DNA of 32,667 nt. It comes from an uncultured Collinsella sp. (lineage in GTDB: Bacteria > Actinomycetota > Coriobacteriia > Coriobacteriales > Coriobacteriaceae). Each line of letters starts with the position of its first letter. Positions within the stretch are counted from its first letter, which is position 1. The stretch is taken from positions 1-32,667 of the forward strand of contig CAAFEX010000080.1 in NCBI GenBank assembly GCA_900762015.1. Direction: 5' to 3'. The notes beneath the pieces are model-generated. The model saw nothing but the letters and a program-made list of their open reading frames with translations. It was not told the origin of the DNA and did no database searches. The position numbers were made by a program, and so were the translations under genes. Positions 22,870 to 30,941 of this stretch are shown in pieces.

Positions 22870-23898
22870 CTAACCCCGTATGTCCCTAACAGTCGAGCGT
22901 TCGACCAGCGTACTCGGCACATGAATCGCCTCGATAGACGAGCTCTCTCCAATCGCCGCCTCAAACGCAAGCTTACCGACACCGCGCAAATCAAATCGCA
23001 GCGTCGTCAGCCGATTGTGAGGAACAAGTCCCTCGAGTGCGTCGTCGATACCAACCACGCTCACGTCGTCGGGCACGGACAGGCCCGCGTTCTCGAGCGC
23101 GGCGATAACGCCCAGCGCCATCTGGTCATTTGCCGCAAGCACGGCAGTCGGCGCCTGCGACCCGCCGGCAAGCACCTCGGCCGCAATCCGCTCGCCCATG
23201 GCGTACCCACTGTCCGCACTCCAATCGCCACGCAGCATCGGAGCGGCATCGACATGAGCACGACCCAGCGTATCGCGCCAACCGGCCTCACGAAAACGCG
23301 AGGAAATCGAGTTTTCCGGACCCGCCACAAACCGCATATTCGAGTGACCATGTTCCAGCAGATAATTGGTCAACAGCTCGCACGAACCATACTGGTCGGA
23401 GTCGATCGTCGTGCAGCGCGGATGCGCATACATGGACAGGATGACCGTTCGCACTCCCGGCTGGGGAACAAACTCCTCAAAATCGGGAGCCATGCGGTTC
23501 ATGTTGAGAATCATGCCGTCGACGGGTCGCTCGACCATGCGGCGCGAGGCATCGGCAAGTGTATAGGGCTTGTCGCCGCCCATCTCGATCATAGTGACGG
23601 CAAAATCGTGCTCGCGCGCCGCTTGCATGATACCCTCGAGCGTCGCCAGGTTACCGACACGTGTGATGTTGTACATGCACAGGCCAATAGAACGATACGA
23701 CCCGCCGCGCAACGCCGCTCCAGCAAAATTGGGACGAAAGCCCAGCTCTTCCATGGCGGCCAGCACACGCTTGCGCGTCTTTTCCGTCACGTTAGGCATA
23801 CCGTTGACCACGCGAGACACAGTCTGGCGGCTCACGCCAGCGAGCGCCGCAACCTCTGCCGCGCTCGCCGAATGACCATTCCTTGTTTGCTGAGCCAT
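22870..23898 (-). CDS. LacI-family regulator divergent from GH1-2 / EIICB-2 operon (LacI-3)
   Basis: A LacI/GalR repressor of about 342 residues with helix-turn-helix SAAEVAALAGVSRQTVSRVV, hinge AMEELGFRPNFAGAAL and effector domain ending with GIDDALEGLVPHNRLTTLR. It is divergent from the second GH1/PTS operon, whose upstream region carries matching operators. The start is uncertain: the ATG at 23898 has GGAAGG too close; a GTG at 23907 has AGCAGG 6 nt upstream; an ATG at 23955 lies only 4 bp from an operator and has no ribosome site. A good promoter lies at 23986-24015. Confidence 0.88.
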   Translation of the reverse strand: MAQQTRNGHSASAAEVAALAGVSRQTVSRVVNGMPNVTEKTRKRVLAAMEELGFRPNFAGAALRGGSYRSIGLCMYNITRVGNLATLEGIMQAAREHDFAVTMIEMGGDKPYTLADASRRMVERPVDGMILNMNRMAPDFEEFVPQPGVRTVILSMYAHPRCTTIDSDQYGSCELLTNYLLEHGHSNMRFVAGPENSISSRFREAGWRDTLGRAHVDAAPMLRGDWSADSGYAMGERIAAEVLAGGSQAPTAVLAANDQMALGVIAALENAGLSVPDDVSVVGIDDALEGLVPHNRLTTLRFDLRGVGKLAFEAAIGESSSIEAIHVPSTLVERSTVRDIRG

Positions 23899-23959
23899 GC
23901 CTTCCACGCTAACCTGCTTCCCAACTATTCCCCGCGCCCATGGCGCATCGTACATACAT

Positions 23960-23973
23960 TGATAACGTGCTCA
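23960..23973. promoter_or_regulatory. LacI-3 operator O1 (autoregulatory position)
   Basis: TGATAACGTGCTCA, CG-centred. It begins 12 bp downstream of the LacI-3 -10 element, so binding should block the regulator's own transcription. Confidence 0.7.
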
Positions 23974-23985
23974 TGATACCCGAGC

Positions 23986-24015
23986 CATATACCACAACAT
24001 GAAAACTTCTGTCAA
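23986..24015 (-). promoter_or_regulatory. Promoter of LacI-3
   Basis: On the minus strand a consensus TTGACA (24010-24015) is separated by 18 bp from TATATG (23986-23991). The start point would be near 23979, just before operator O1. Confidence 0.65.
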
Positions 24016-24033
24016 TCAAAACCGCTTACCGAA

Positions 24034-24057
24034 CAAATACAACCGTTCGCGGCTGTT
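24034..24057. promoter_or_regulatory. Shared CCGTTCRC motif in GH1-2/LacI-3 intergenic region
   Basis: CAAATACAACCGTTCGC followed by GGCTGTTT. Positions 24042-24057 match 9419-9434 upstream of galK except at one or two bases. It lies about 20 bp upstream of the LacI-3 -35 element. Confidence 0.55.
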
Positions 24058-24091
24058 TGAAGTTGTTTTGTTTCTATACATCCCAGCCGGA

Positions 24092-24127
24092 TGTTAACGT
24101 GCTCATTGTCAAATGTTCACGTGCTCA
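24092..24127. promoter_or_regulatory. Tandem LacI-3 operators O2 and O3
   Basis: TGTTAACGTGCTCA (24092-24105) and TGTTCACGTGCTCA (24114-24127) are direct repeats 22 bp apart, about two helical turns. Both share GTGCTCA with O1 and lie 116-150 bp before the GH1 gene. Confidence 0.75.
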
Positions 24128-24242
24128 TTTTGGTTCTAATCATTTTAAGATAGTGTTTATCGGGCTTTTTCACCGCTGAACGCTAACCAGGGAGCCTCCT
24201 GAGCGCAAACGCACAATATCGAACAGCGAGACGAGAGGGTGT

Positions 24243-25691
24243 ATGCATATGTCTTTGCTAAACCGCGTACAGCAGCTGCCGAAGGGCTTTGTTTGGGGCG
24301 CCGCAACCGCCGCGTACCAAACGGAAGGTTCCACGAAGGTGGCAGGCAAGGGTAAGACCATGTGGGACGATTACCTTGTCGCCCAGGGTCGCTTTTTGCC
24401 CGACCCGGCCAGTGATTTCTACAACCGCTACGAGGAGGATATCCGCCTTTCTGCCGAGCATGGACTCAACGCCATCCGTGTGTCCATCGCCTGGACCCGC
24501 ATCTTCCCCAACGGCGACGATGCCGAGCCCCTCGCCGAGGGCGTTAAGCACTACCACGAGCTGTTCGCCTGCTGCAAAAAGTATGGCGTCGAGCCCTATG
24601 TGTCCCTGCATCACTTTGACTCCCCCGCCGCCCTGTTCAACCAGGGCGACTGGCTCAACCGCAAGACCGTCGACGCCTATGTGCGCTATGCCGAGTTCTG
24701 CTTCCGCGAGTTCCGCGAGGTCAAGAATTGGTTCACCATCAACGAGCTCATCAGCCTCTCGCACTCCCAATACATCCAAGGCAACTTCCCGCCCAACCAT
24801 CACTTTGATGTGACGAGCGGCATCCAGAGCCAGCACAACGAGCTCGTTGCCCACGCCCGCGCCGTCAACCTGTATAAGGATCTTGACGAGACCGAGCACC
24901 TGGGCGGACGCATTGGCATGGTCAACGTCCTGACGCCGGCATATCCTGCCACAGACTCGCCCGCCGACCAGCACGCCGCCGACCTGTACAACGCCTTCTA
25001 CACCGACTTCATCATGGACGGCGCCTTCCTGGGTCACTACTCCGCGCGCACCCTCTCACTCATCAACGAGATTCTGCGTGCCAACAACGCCACGCTTACG
25101 GTTGAGGACAGCGACATGGAGGAGCTCGCCAAGGCGGCGCCCCGCAACGATATGTTCGGCCTCAACTACTATCAGTCGGCGTTTATCGCCGCCTACGATG
25201 GCGAGTCCACCAACAGCTTTAACGGCACCGGAGACAAGGGCACCTCGTGCTTTAAGTTTAAGGGCGTCGGGCAGCAGGTCGATATGCCGGGTATCCCCAC
25301 CACCGACTGGGATTGGCTCATCTACCCGCAAGGCCTCTACGACACGCTCAAGCACATCAGCGCCACCTATCCCAACCTCCCCGTCATCTATATCACCGAA
25401 AACGGCCTGGGCCACAAGGACCCCGAGCCCGACGCAAACGGCATCGTCGCCGATCCCGAGCGCATCGACTTTGTCGACCAGCACATGGAGAAGGTGCTCC
25501 AGGCGCGTACCGAGGGCGTCGACGTCCAGGGCTACTTTATCTGGAGCCTGCAGGACCAGTTCTCGTGGGCCAATGGCTATAACAAGCGCTACGGCCTGTT
25601 CTACATCGACTTCGACACGCAAAAACGCTACATCAAGCAGTCGGCACTCTGGTACAAGGAGCTCGCCGACACTATGGCGGACGCGCAGTAG
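24243..25691 (+). CDS. GH1 6-phospho-beta-glycosidase (module 2)
   Basis: A 482-residue GH1 enzyme: acid/base Glu168 in WFTINELI, nucleophile Glu386 in YITENGLGHKD, and the phospho-sugar set S441, K448, Y450 in QFSWANGYNKRYGLF. It is clearly the most divergent of the three GH1 proteins: NEL rather than NEI, and the middle part (TLTVEDSDMEELAKAAPRND) differs. It may prefer another aglycone or a 6-phospho-glucoside. GAGAGGG precedes two in-frame ATGs at 24243 (3 nt) and 24249 (9 nt); the second has the better spacing. The permease gene follows 175 bp downstream, reversing the order of modules 1 and 3. Confidence 0.9.
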   Translation: MHMSLLNRVQQLPKGFVWGAATAAYQTEGSTKVAGKGKTMWDDYLVAQGRFLPDPASDFYNRYEEDIRLSAEHGLNAIRVSIAWTRIFPNGDDAEPLAEGVKHYHELFACCKKYGVEPYVSLHHFDSPAALFNQGDWLNRKTVDAYVRYAEFCFREFREVKNWFTINELISLSHSQYIQGNFPPNHHFDVTSGIQSQHNELVAHARAVNLYKDLDETEHLGGRIGMVNVLTPAYPATDSPADQHAADLYNAFYTDFIMDGAFLGHYSARTLSLINEILRANNATLTVEDSDMEELAKAAPRNDMFGLNYYQSAFIAAYDGESTNSFNGTGDKGTSCFKFKGVGQQVDMPGIPTTDWDWLIYPQGLYDTLKHISATYPNLPVIYITENGLGHKDPEPDANGIVADPERIDFVDQHMEKVLQARTEGVDVQGYFIWSLQDQFSWANGYNKRYGLFYIDFDTQKRYIKQSALWYKELADTMADAQ

Positions 25692-25715
25692 CGCATCGCC
25701 TCGCTTTCCCCCGAG

Positions 25716-25754
25716 GGGGAGCGGCCCCATGCGATACAAACCCAGCCGCTCCCC
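25716..25754 (+). other. Intercistronic hairpin between GH1-2 and EIICB-2
   Basis: GGGGAGCGGC (25716-25725) pairs perfectly with GCCGCTCCCC (25745-25754). No T-tract follows, so it is more likely an mRNA stability or processing element, or a differential expression point, than a full terminator. Confidence 0.5.
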
Positions 25755-25866
25755 TCTCTCCCCCTGGGACCGACCCCGCCTGCACCCGGGCTTTTAGCAA
25801 GCGGGAGACCATATAGGTTTTCAATGTCCATGCCATTAAGATTTCATGCAAAGAGGAGCGTGAACT

Positions 25867-27627
25867 ATGGAATCGATCGTTAAGTTCTTGGAGAAAGGTC
25901 AGCCGTACTTCGACAAGGTCTCTAAGAACATCTACCTTCAGGCCATTAAAGACGGCTTTTTGGCAGCAATGCCCATCATCCTGTCTTCTTCTGTCTTCCT
26001 GCTTATTTCGACCCTGCCGGGCGTTGTCGCCACGGTCGGCGGCTTTACGCTGCCCGACTGGTGGAACGTCGACGTCGTGAACTTCTGCAACAAGGTTTAC
26101 AACTTCACGATGGGCGTCGTGGGCATCATGGTCGCCGGCACCACCGCAAGCGCGCTGACCGGCTCCAAGAACCGCCGCATGCCTGCCGGCAAGGCCATCA
26201 ACGCCACGAGCACCATGGTCGCCGCCATGTGCGCTATGCTCATCTTGGCCGTTACCCAGACGAGTGCCAAGATCGACGGCGCCGATGTCTCGGTGTTCTT
26301 TACCGACAACATGGGCACCAAGGGCCTGCTGAGCTCCTTTGTCGCCGCATTTGCCACGGTCAACATCTATGCCTTCTGCATTAAGCGAGACATCACCATC
26401 AAGCTGCCCAAAGAAGTCCCCGGCGCCATCGCCCAGAACTTCCGCGACATCTTCGCCTTCAGCTTCTCCATCCTGTTTGTCGCCGTCATCGACGTTATCT
26501 GCCGCACCTGCTTGGCCGTCCCGTTTGCCAACGTCATCTCCACGCTGGTGAGCCCGCTGTTCGCCGCTGCCGATTCCTACGCCGGCCTCGCCCTCATCTG
26601 GTTCATGATCCCGCTGTTCTGGTTCATGGGCATCCACGGCCCCTCGGTCGTTAAGCCTGCCCTCAACGCCGCGCTGTTTGGCAACATCACCACCAACCTC
26701 GCCACGCTGCAGGCCGGCGGTCACCCCGCCCTCGCCCTGACCGAGAACTTCGGTAACTACATCGGCGAACTCGGCGGCACCGGCGCCACGTTCATTGTCC
26801 CGATCATCTTCCTGCTCTTTATGCGCTCCAAGCAGCTCAAGGCCGTCGGCAAAGCCTCTGTCGTACCCGTGATGTTCGCCGTCAACGAGCCGCTGCTGTT
26901 CGCCGCGCCCATCATCCTCAACCCGTACTTCCTGATCCCGTTCCTGTTTGCCCCCGTGGCCAACGTCCTCATTGGTAAGTTCTTCATCGACTTTTTGGGC
27001 ATGAACGGCTTTATCTATGCCATGCCGTGGGCACTCCCCGGACCGATCGGCACCTTCATCGACACCAACTTCCAGCCGATCTCTCTGGTCCTGGTTGTCG
27101 TCCTGCTGGTCGTTGACTTCTTGATCTACTACCCGTTCTGCAAGGCCTACGACAACGTCCTGTGCAAGCAGGAGGCCGAGACCCTGGCCGAAGAAGAGGC
27201 CGAGGAGACCAAGACCGTCAAGACCGCTGACGCCCCCGCCGTTGAGGCTCCTGTTGTCGAGACCGCTTCTGCCACTGAGGCCTCCGCAGCTCCGTCCGCC
27301 CTTAAGGGCAAGGATCTGAGGGTTCTGGTTCTGTGCGCTGGCGCCGGCACCTCTGCACTGCTCGCCAACGCGCTTAAGGAAGGCGCCGACGAGCTGGGCA
27401 TCGACATTACCGCCAACGCCGGTGCCTACGGCAGTCACTACGCCATCATGGACCAGTACAACGTCATCGTCCTGGCTCCGCAGGTTCGCACCTATTACAA
27501 CGAGATGAAGGCCGACACCGACCGCTTGGGCATCACGCTGCTGTCGCCCAAGGGCAAACAGTACATCGACCTCACTAAGGATCCCAAGGGTGCCGTCGCC
27601 TGGATCGAGGAAAACCTCGAGGCATAA
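25867..27627 (+). CDS. PTS lactose-family EIICB permease (module 2)
   Basis: A 586-residue LacE-type permease. EIIC markers are GIHGPSVVKPAL and FAVNEPLLFAAPIILNPYF. The EIIB domain starts near 479 with phosphocysteine Cys490 in LVLCAGAGTSALLANAL, and the end is KGKQYIDLTKDPKGAVAWIEENL. The linker (about 430-478) is Glu/Ala/Thr-rich. It closely resembles module 3, less so module 1. It has no EIIA domain and depends on a separate one. AGAGGAG lies about 9 nt before the ATG. It is preceded by the GH1-2 gene and followed by a terminator. Confidence 0.92.
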   Translation: MESIVKFLEKGQPYFDKVSKNIYLQAIKDGFLAAMPIILSSSVFLLISTLPGVVATVGGFTLPDWWNVDVVNFCNKVYNFTMGVVGIMVAGTTASALTGSKNRRMPAGKAINATSTMVAAMCAMLILAVTQTSAKIDGADVSVFFTDNMGTKGLLSSFVAAFATVNIYAFCIKRDITIKLPKEVPGAIAQNFRDIFAFSFSILFVAVIDVICRTCLAVPFANVISTLVSPLFAAADSYAGLALIWFMIPLFWFMGIHGPSVVKPALNAALFGNITTNLATLQAGGHPALALTENFGNYIGELGGTGATFIVPIIFLLFMRSKQLKAVGKASVVPVMFAVNEPLLFAAPIILNPYFLIPFLFAPVANVLIGKFFIDFLGMNGFIYAMPWALPGPIGTFIDTNFQPISLVLVVVLLVVDFLIYYPFCKAYDNVLCKQEAETLAEEEAEETKTVKTADAPAVEAPVVETASATEASAAPSALKGKDLRVLVLCAGAGTSALLANALKEGADELGIDITANAGAYGSHYAIMDQYNVIVLAPQVRTYYNEMKADTDRLGITLLSPKGKQYIDLTKDPKGAVAWIEENLEA

Positions 27628-27659
27628 GACGCTGACACCACCTGCCGCTCGCAGACAAT

Positions 27660-27702
27660 AAATGGCCCGTGCATCGATGTGTGATGCGCGGGCCATTTTG
27701 TT
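27660..27702 (+). terminator. Rho-independent terminator of module 2
   Basis: A 16-bp stem with one G/T pair (27660-27675 with 27683-27698) followed by TTTTGTTT, 32 bp after the permease stop. Confidence 0.88.
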
Positions 27703-27720
27703 TAGACCGCACCCGTCCTC

Positions 27721-27789
27721 CTGTTCATCTCAATCTGTAACATCTAGCCGAGTTTTCGGGTCCCACCTGTTACAGACTTAGACGAGCAG
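27721..27789. repeat. Dispersed palindrome, type A copy 2
   Basis: CAATCTGTAACATCTAGCCG (27731-27750) closely matches the type A arm at 22714; the right arm has CTGTTACAG. Outer arms are more diverged than in copies 1 and 3, and no type B element follows: the LacI-4 stop is only 12 bp away. Confidence 0.8.
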
Positions 27790-27800
27790 GCCGAGCACGT

Positions 27801-28811
27801 CTACGCCCGCAAATCCCGCACGCTCGCGCGCTCGACCAACACACCCGAGACGAGCGTACGGCTTCTGGAGCTCGGGGCTTCCAGACCTGCGACGACCTCG
27901 TTAAGCGCACGGATGCCCAGCTCGCGGTGGCGAAACTTCACCGACGTCAGAATCGAGTTGGGAATCGTCTTGTAGAGCTCATCGTCGAAACCGATCACGG
28001 ACACGTCGTCGGGCACATTGAGCCCTTTGTCACGTAGAGCCATCATCACGCCGTTTGCCATGCAGTCGTTAGCAGCGAGGACCGCCGTGCAATCGGGTTT
28101 ATCGGCAAGCACAAGGCCCGCGGCGTAGCCACTATCCGCATTCCAATCGCCTTGCAGAGGTTCAGGCGGCTCAATGCCACGTGCCTCGAGTGCCGCTCGC
28201 CAACCTTTCATACGGCACTGGCTCGACAGTGACTCTTTCTTACCAGAGATGAAGTACACGTTCTTGTGCCCGTGGTTCAAGAAGTACTCGCACGCCATGC
28301 GCGCGCCGCCCTCTTGGTCGTCACTGACGGTGGAGCAGGTAGGATGTTCCATCGGTGTGATAATCACCGTCTTGAGGTCTTTCGGCGCCTCAAAGGTATC
28401 AAAGTCATCGACCATCTGGCGCAGATTGAAGATCATGCCGTCGACGGGAAGCTGCGACATCCTACGCGCCGCTTCGGCAAGGGTCATCTTCTCCCCCGCC
28501 CGCTTTTTGATCATCGTGAGCGCAAAGCCTCGTTCTTCGGCGGCATCGGCGATACCGTCAATCATGTCCACGGCGCCGCCCGACAAGTGGAACATCACCA
28601 CGCCGATGCACCCGTAACGGCCCAACTTGAGTGAACGCGCGGCAAAGTTCGCCCGGAACCCAAGCGCCTCCATGGCAGCATGGACCCTATCGCGTGTCGA
28701 CTCTCGCACGCTATCGGGCTCGTTGATCACACGCGACACCGTCTTGAGAGAAACACCCGCGGCAATCGCCACATCGTTCATCGAGACGTTTTTCTTGTCC
28801 ATCGTTGCCAC
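27801..28811 (-). CDS. LacI-family regulator divergent from EIICB-3 / GH1-3 operon (LacI-4)
   Basis: A LacI/GalR repressor of about 336 residues. Helix-turn-helix SMNDVAIAAGVSLKTVSRVI, hinge AMEALGFRANFAARSL, effector domain with VSVIGFDDELYKTIPNSILT. I favour the GTG at 28811, where GGAG lies 5 nt upstream; the ATG at 28802 or an upstream frame to 28880 are alternatives. It is divergent from the third PTS/GH1 operon and has a perfect 24-bp palindrome in the shared intergenic region. It is the most divergent of the four regulators, with LKTVSRVI in place of (Q/E/R)QTVSR. Confidence 0.9.
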   Translation of the reverse strand: MATMDKKNVSMNDVAIAAGVSLKTVSRVINEPDSVRESTRDRVHAAMEALGFRANFAARSLKLGRYGCIGVVMFHLSGGAVDMIDGIADAAEERGFALTMIKKRAGEKMTLAEAARRMSQLPVDGMIFNLRQMVDDFDTFEAPKDLKTVIITPMEHPTCSTVSDDQEGGARMACEYFLNHGHKNVYFISGKKESLSSQCRMKGWRAALEARGIEPPEPLQGDWNADSGYAAGLVLADKPDCTAVLAANDCMANGVMMALRDKGLNVPDDVSVIGFDDELYKTIPNSILTSVKFRHRELGIRALNEVVAGLEAPSSRSRTLVSGVLVERASVRDLRA

Positions 28812-28897
28812 TGCTTCTCCAGTCGGTTTTGCATCGCTTGTTTTTTGTGTTCTAGCATACACTACCTGCCCGACTGACAAATCAGCCGTTTATCGGA

Positions 28898-28914
28898 CAA
28901 TATCGACCGTTCAC
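28898..28914. promoter_or_regulatory. Shared CCGTTCAC motif upstream of EIICB-3
   Basis: CAATATCGACCGTTCAC. It combines the CAATATCGA word of the aldolase/DeoR site (5939-5947, inverted) with the CCGTTCAC core, and so links the two forms of the motif. Confidence 0.55.
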
Positions 28915-28943
28915 CCGTAAATCCTTGTTGCTCTTCCAAAAAT

Positions 28944-28985
28944 GTCTTACGTTGTCATTAACGAAATGACAACGTTGTCATTTCG
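28944..28985. promoter_or_regulatory. LacI-4 operators, including a 24-bp perfect palindrome
   Basis: Positions 28962-28985 read identically on both strands, centred on TGACAACGTTGTCA. A half-conserved site GTCTTACGTTGTCA lies at 28944-28957, 23 bp away centre to centre. This is the strongest operator candidate in the window. Confidence 0.82.
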
Positions 28986-29086
28986 CAATGCCTTCCTTAC
29001 CCAGGAAGGCTTCCGGGCAGTCCTGACCATCCATCGACGACCAGTTCCATCCACATGCATCGCGCATCAAGCAGCAAAGGAGCTCT

Positions 29087-30865
29087 ATGGACGCCATCGT
29101 AAAGATGCTCGAAAAGCATCAACCGTTCTTTGAGAAGATCTCGAGGAACATCTACCTCCAGGCCATCAAGGACGGATTCCTTGGGTGCATGCCCATTGTC
29201 CTCACCTCTTCGATCTTTCTGCTCATTGCCACCCTTCCCGGCGTAGTCGGCATCACGCTGCCCCAGCCGCTCATCGGCTGGTGCAACAAGCTGTACAACT
29301 TCACCATGGGCGTCATGGGCATCATGGTTGCCGGCACCACCGCCAAGAACTTCACGGCATCCATGAACCGTCGCATGCCCGCCGGCAAAGTGCTCAACGA
29401 CGGTTCCACCATGGTGGCCGCCCAGTGCAGCATGCTGCTGCTCGCAGTCACGCAGTTCACCACCAAGTTCAACGGCTCCGAACTTTCGGTCTTCGATTGC
29501 ACCAGCATGGGCACGCGCGGTCTGTTCTCGGCCTATATCGCCGCGTTCATTACCGTGTGGGTCTACAAATTCTGCGTCTCGCGCGATCTGACCATTAAGC
29601 TGCCCAAGGAAGTCCCGGGCGCCATCGCTCAGAACTTCCGCGACATCATCCCCTTTGGCGGCGCCGTCATCATCTGCGGCATCATCGATGTCGTCGTGCG
29701 CAACCTCATGGGCGTTCCGTTCTCCGAGCTGCTTATCAAACTGCTCTCCCCGCTCTTTACCGCCGCAGAAACCTATCCTGGCCTTATCCTTATCCAGGCG
29801 GCCACCGCGTTCTTCTGGTTCATCGGCGTCCACGGCCCCTCGATCGTCCAGCCGGGCATCGACCCCATCCGTCTTGCCAACCAGGCCGAGAACCTGCAGG
29901 TTCTGCTGGCAGGCGGCCACCCCGCCCATTCCCTCACCTTTAACATGTCGCTCGTAGGTGAGTTCGGCGGCACCGGCGCCACGTTCATCGTGCCGCTTCT
30001 GCTGATTCTCTTTATGAAGTCCAAGCAGCTCAAAGCCGTCGGTAAGGCCTCGATTGTTCCTGTTGCCTTCGCCGTCAACGAACCGCTGCTCTTTGGCGCG
30101 CCGATGATCCTTAACCCCTACATGCTCGTCCCCTTTGTTGCCGCCGGCTGCGTCAACGTAAGTGTTGCCAAGTTCTTTATCGATAACGTGGGCATGAACG
30201 GCTTCTCCTTCGTGGTGCCTTGGGCCACCCCTGCCCCCATCGGCATCTTCATCACCACGAACTTCCAGCTTATTGCCCTGGTATTTGTCGCGATCATCAT
30301 CTTGCTGGACGCCATCATCTACCTGCCGTTCTTGAAGGCATACGATAAGCTGCTCTGCGACCAGGAGGCCGAGCGCGCCGCCGAGCTGGGTCTCGAGTCC
30401 GATAGTGTCGCTGCCGTCGCCGCCAACGCCTCTGCGCCCGCTGTCGAGCAGGCCACCGCTTCCGTCGAGCCGACCGCCGCTGCCGCCGACAGCAAGCCTG
30501 TCGCCGATCAGCCCGAGCCTGCCGCCGACGCATCCGCCAAGAAGGATGTCGATGGCCTGAAGGTCCTCGTCCTGTGCGCCGGCGCCGGCACCTCTGCCAT
30601 GCTCGCCAACGCCATCAAGGAAGGTGCCGCACAGACCGGAGAGAACATCGCTTCCTCCGCAGGCGCCTATGGCCAGCACACTGCCATCATGGATCAGTAC
30701 GACGTCATCGTGCTTGCCCCGCAGGTTCGTAGCTACTACAACGACATGAAGGCCGACACCGATCGCCTGGGCATTAAGCTGCTCGCTCCGCGCGGTAAGG
30801 AATATATCGACCTTACCCGTGACCCCACTGGCGCCATCAAGTGGCTCCGCGAGAACCTCGACTAG
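29087..30865 (+). CDS. PTS lactose-family EIICB permease (module 3)
   Basis: A 592-residue LacE-type permease. EIIC: GVHGPSIVQPGI and FAVNEPLLFGAPMILNPYM. The Ala/Ser/Val-rich linker spans roughly 425-484, and EIIB has phosphocysteine Cys497 in LVLCAGAGTSAMLANAI with the C-terminal GKEYIDLTRDPTGAIKWLREN. High similarity to module 2, including GAYGxHxAIMDQYDVIVLAPQ in EIIB, suggests these two arose by duplication. AGGAGC lies about 5 nt before the ATG. The GH1 gene follows 76 bp downstream with a GGTGCCCG/CGGGCACC hairpin between (30881-30907). Confidence 0.92.
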   Translation: MDAIVKMLEKHQPFFEKISRNIYLQAIKDGFLGCMPIVLTSSIFLLIATLPGVVGITLPQPLIGWCNKLYNFTMGVMGIMVAGTTAKNFTASMNRRMPAGKVLNDGSTMVAAQCSMLLLAVTQFTTKFNGSELSVFDCTSMGTRGLFSAYIAAFITVWVYKFCVSRDLTIKLPKEVPGAIAQNFRDIIPFGGAVIICGIIDVVVRNLMGVPFSELLIKLLSPLFTAAETYPGLILIQAATAFFWFIGVHGPSIVQPGIDPIRLANQAENLQVLLAGGHPAHSLTFNMSLVGEFGGTGATFIVPLLLILFMKSKQLKAVGKASIVPVAFAVNEPLLFGAPMILNPYMLVPFVAAGCVNVSVAKFFIDNVGMNGFSFVVPWATPAPIGIFITTNFQLIALVFVAIIILLDAIIYLPFLKAYDKLLCDQEAERAAELGLESDSVAAVAANASAPAVEQATASVEPTAAAADSKPVADQPEPAADASAKKDVDGLKVLVLCAGAGTSAMLANAIKEGAAQTGENIASSAGAYGQHTAIMDQYDVIVLAPQVRSYYNDMKADTDRLGIKLLAPRGKEYIDLTRDPTGAIKWLRENLD

Positions 30866-30880
30866 TTACCTCCCTCTGTT

Positions 30881-30907
30881 GGTGCCCGGATCCCCAGTTC
30901 GGGCACC
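30881..30907 (+). other. Intercistronic hairpin between EIICB-3 and GH1-3
   Basis: GGTGCCCG (30881-30888) pairs with CGGGCACC (30900-30907), without a T-tract. It is probably a processing or stability hairpin that lets the two genes be expressed at different levels. Confidence 0.5.
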
Positions 30908-30941
30908 TCTCCCTATTCGTATCCCACAGAAAGGATGACTC

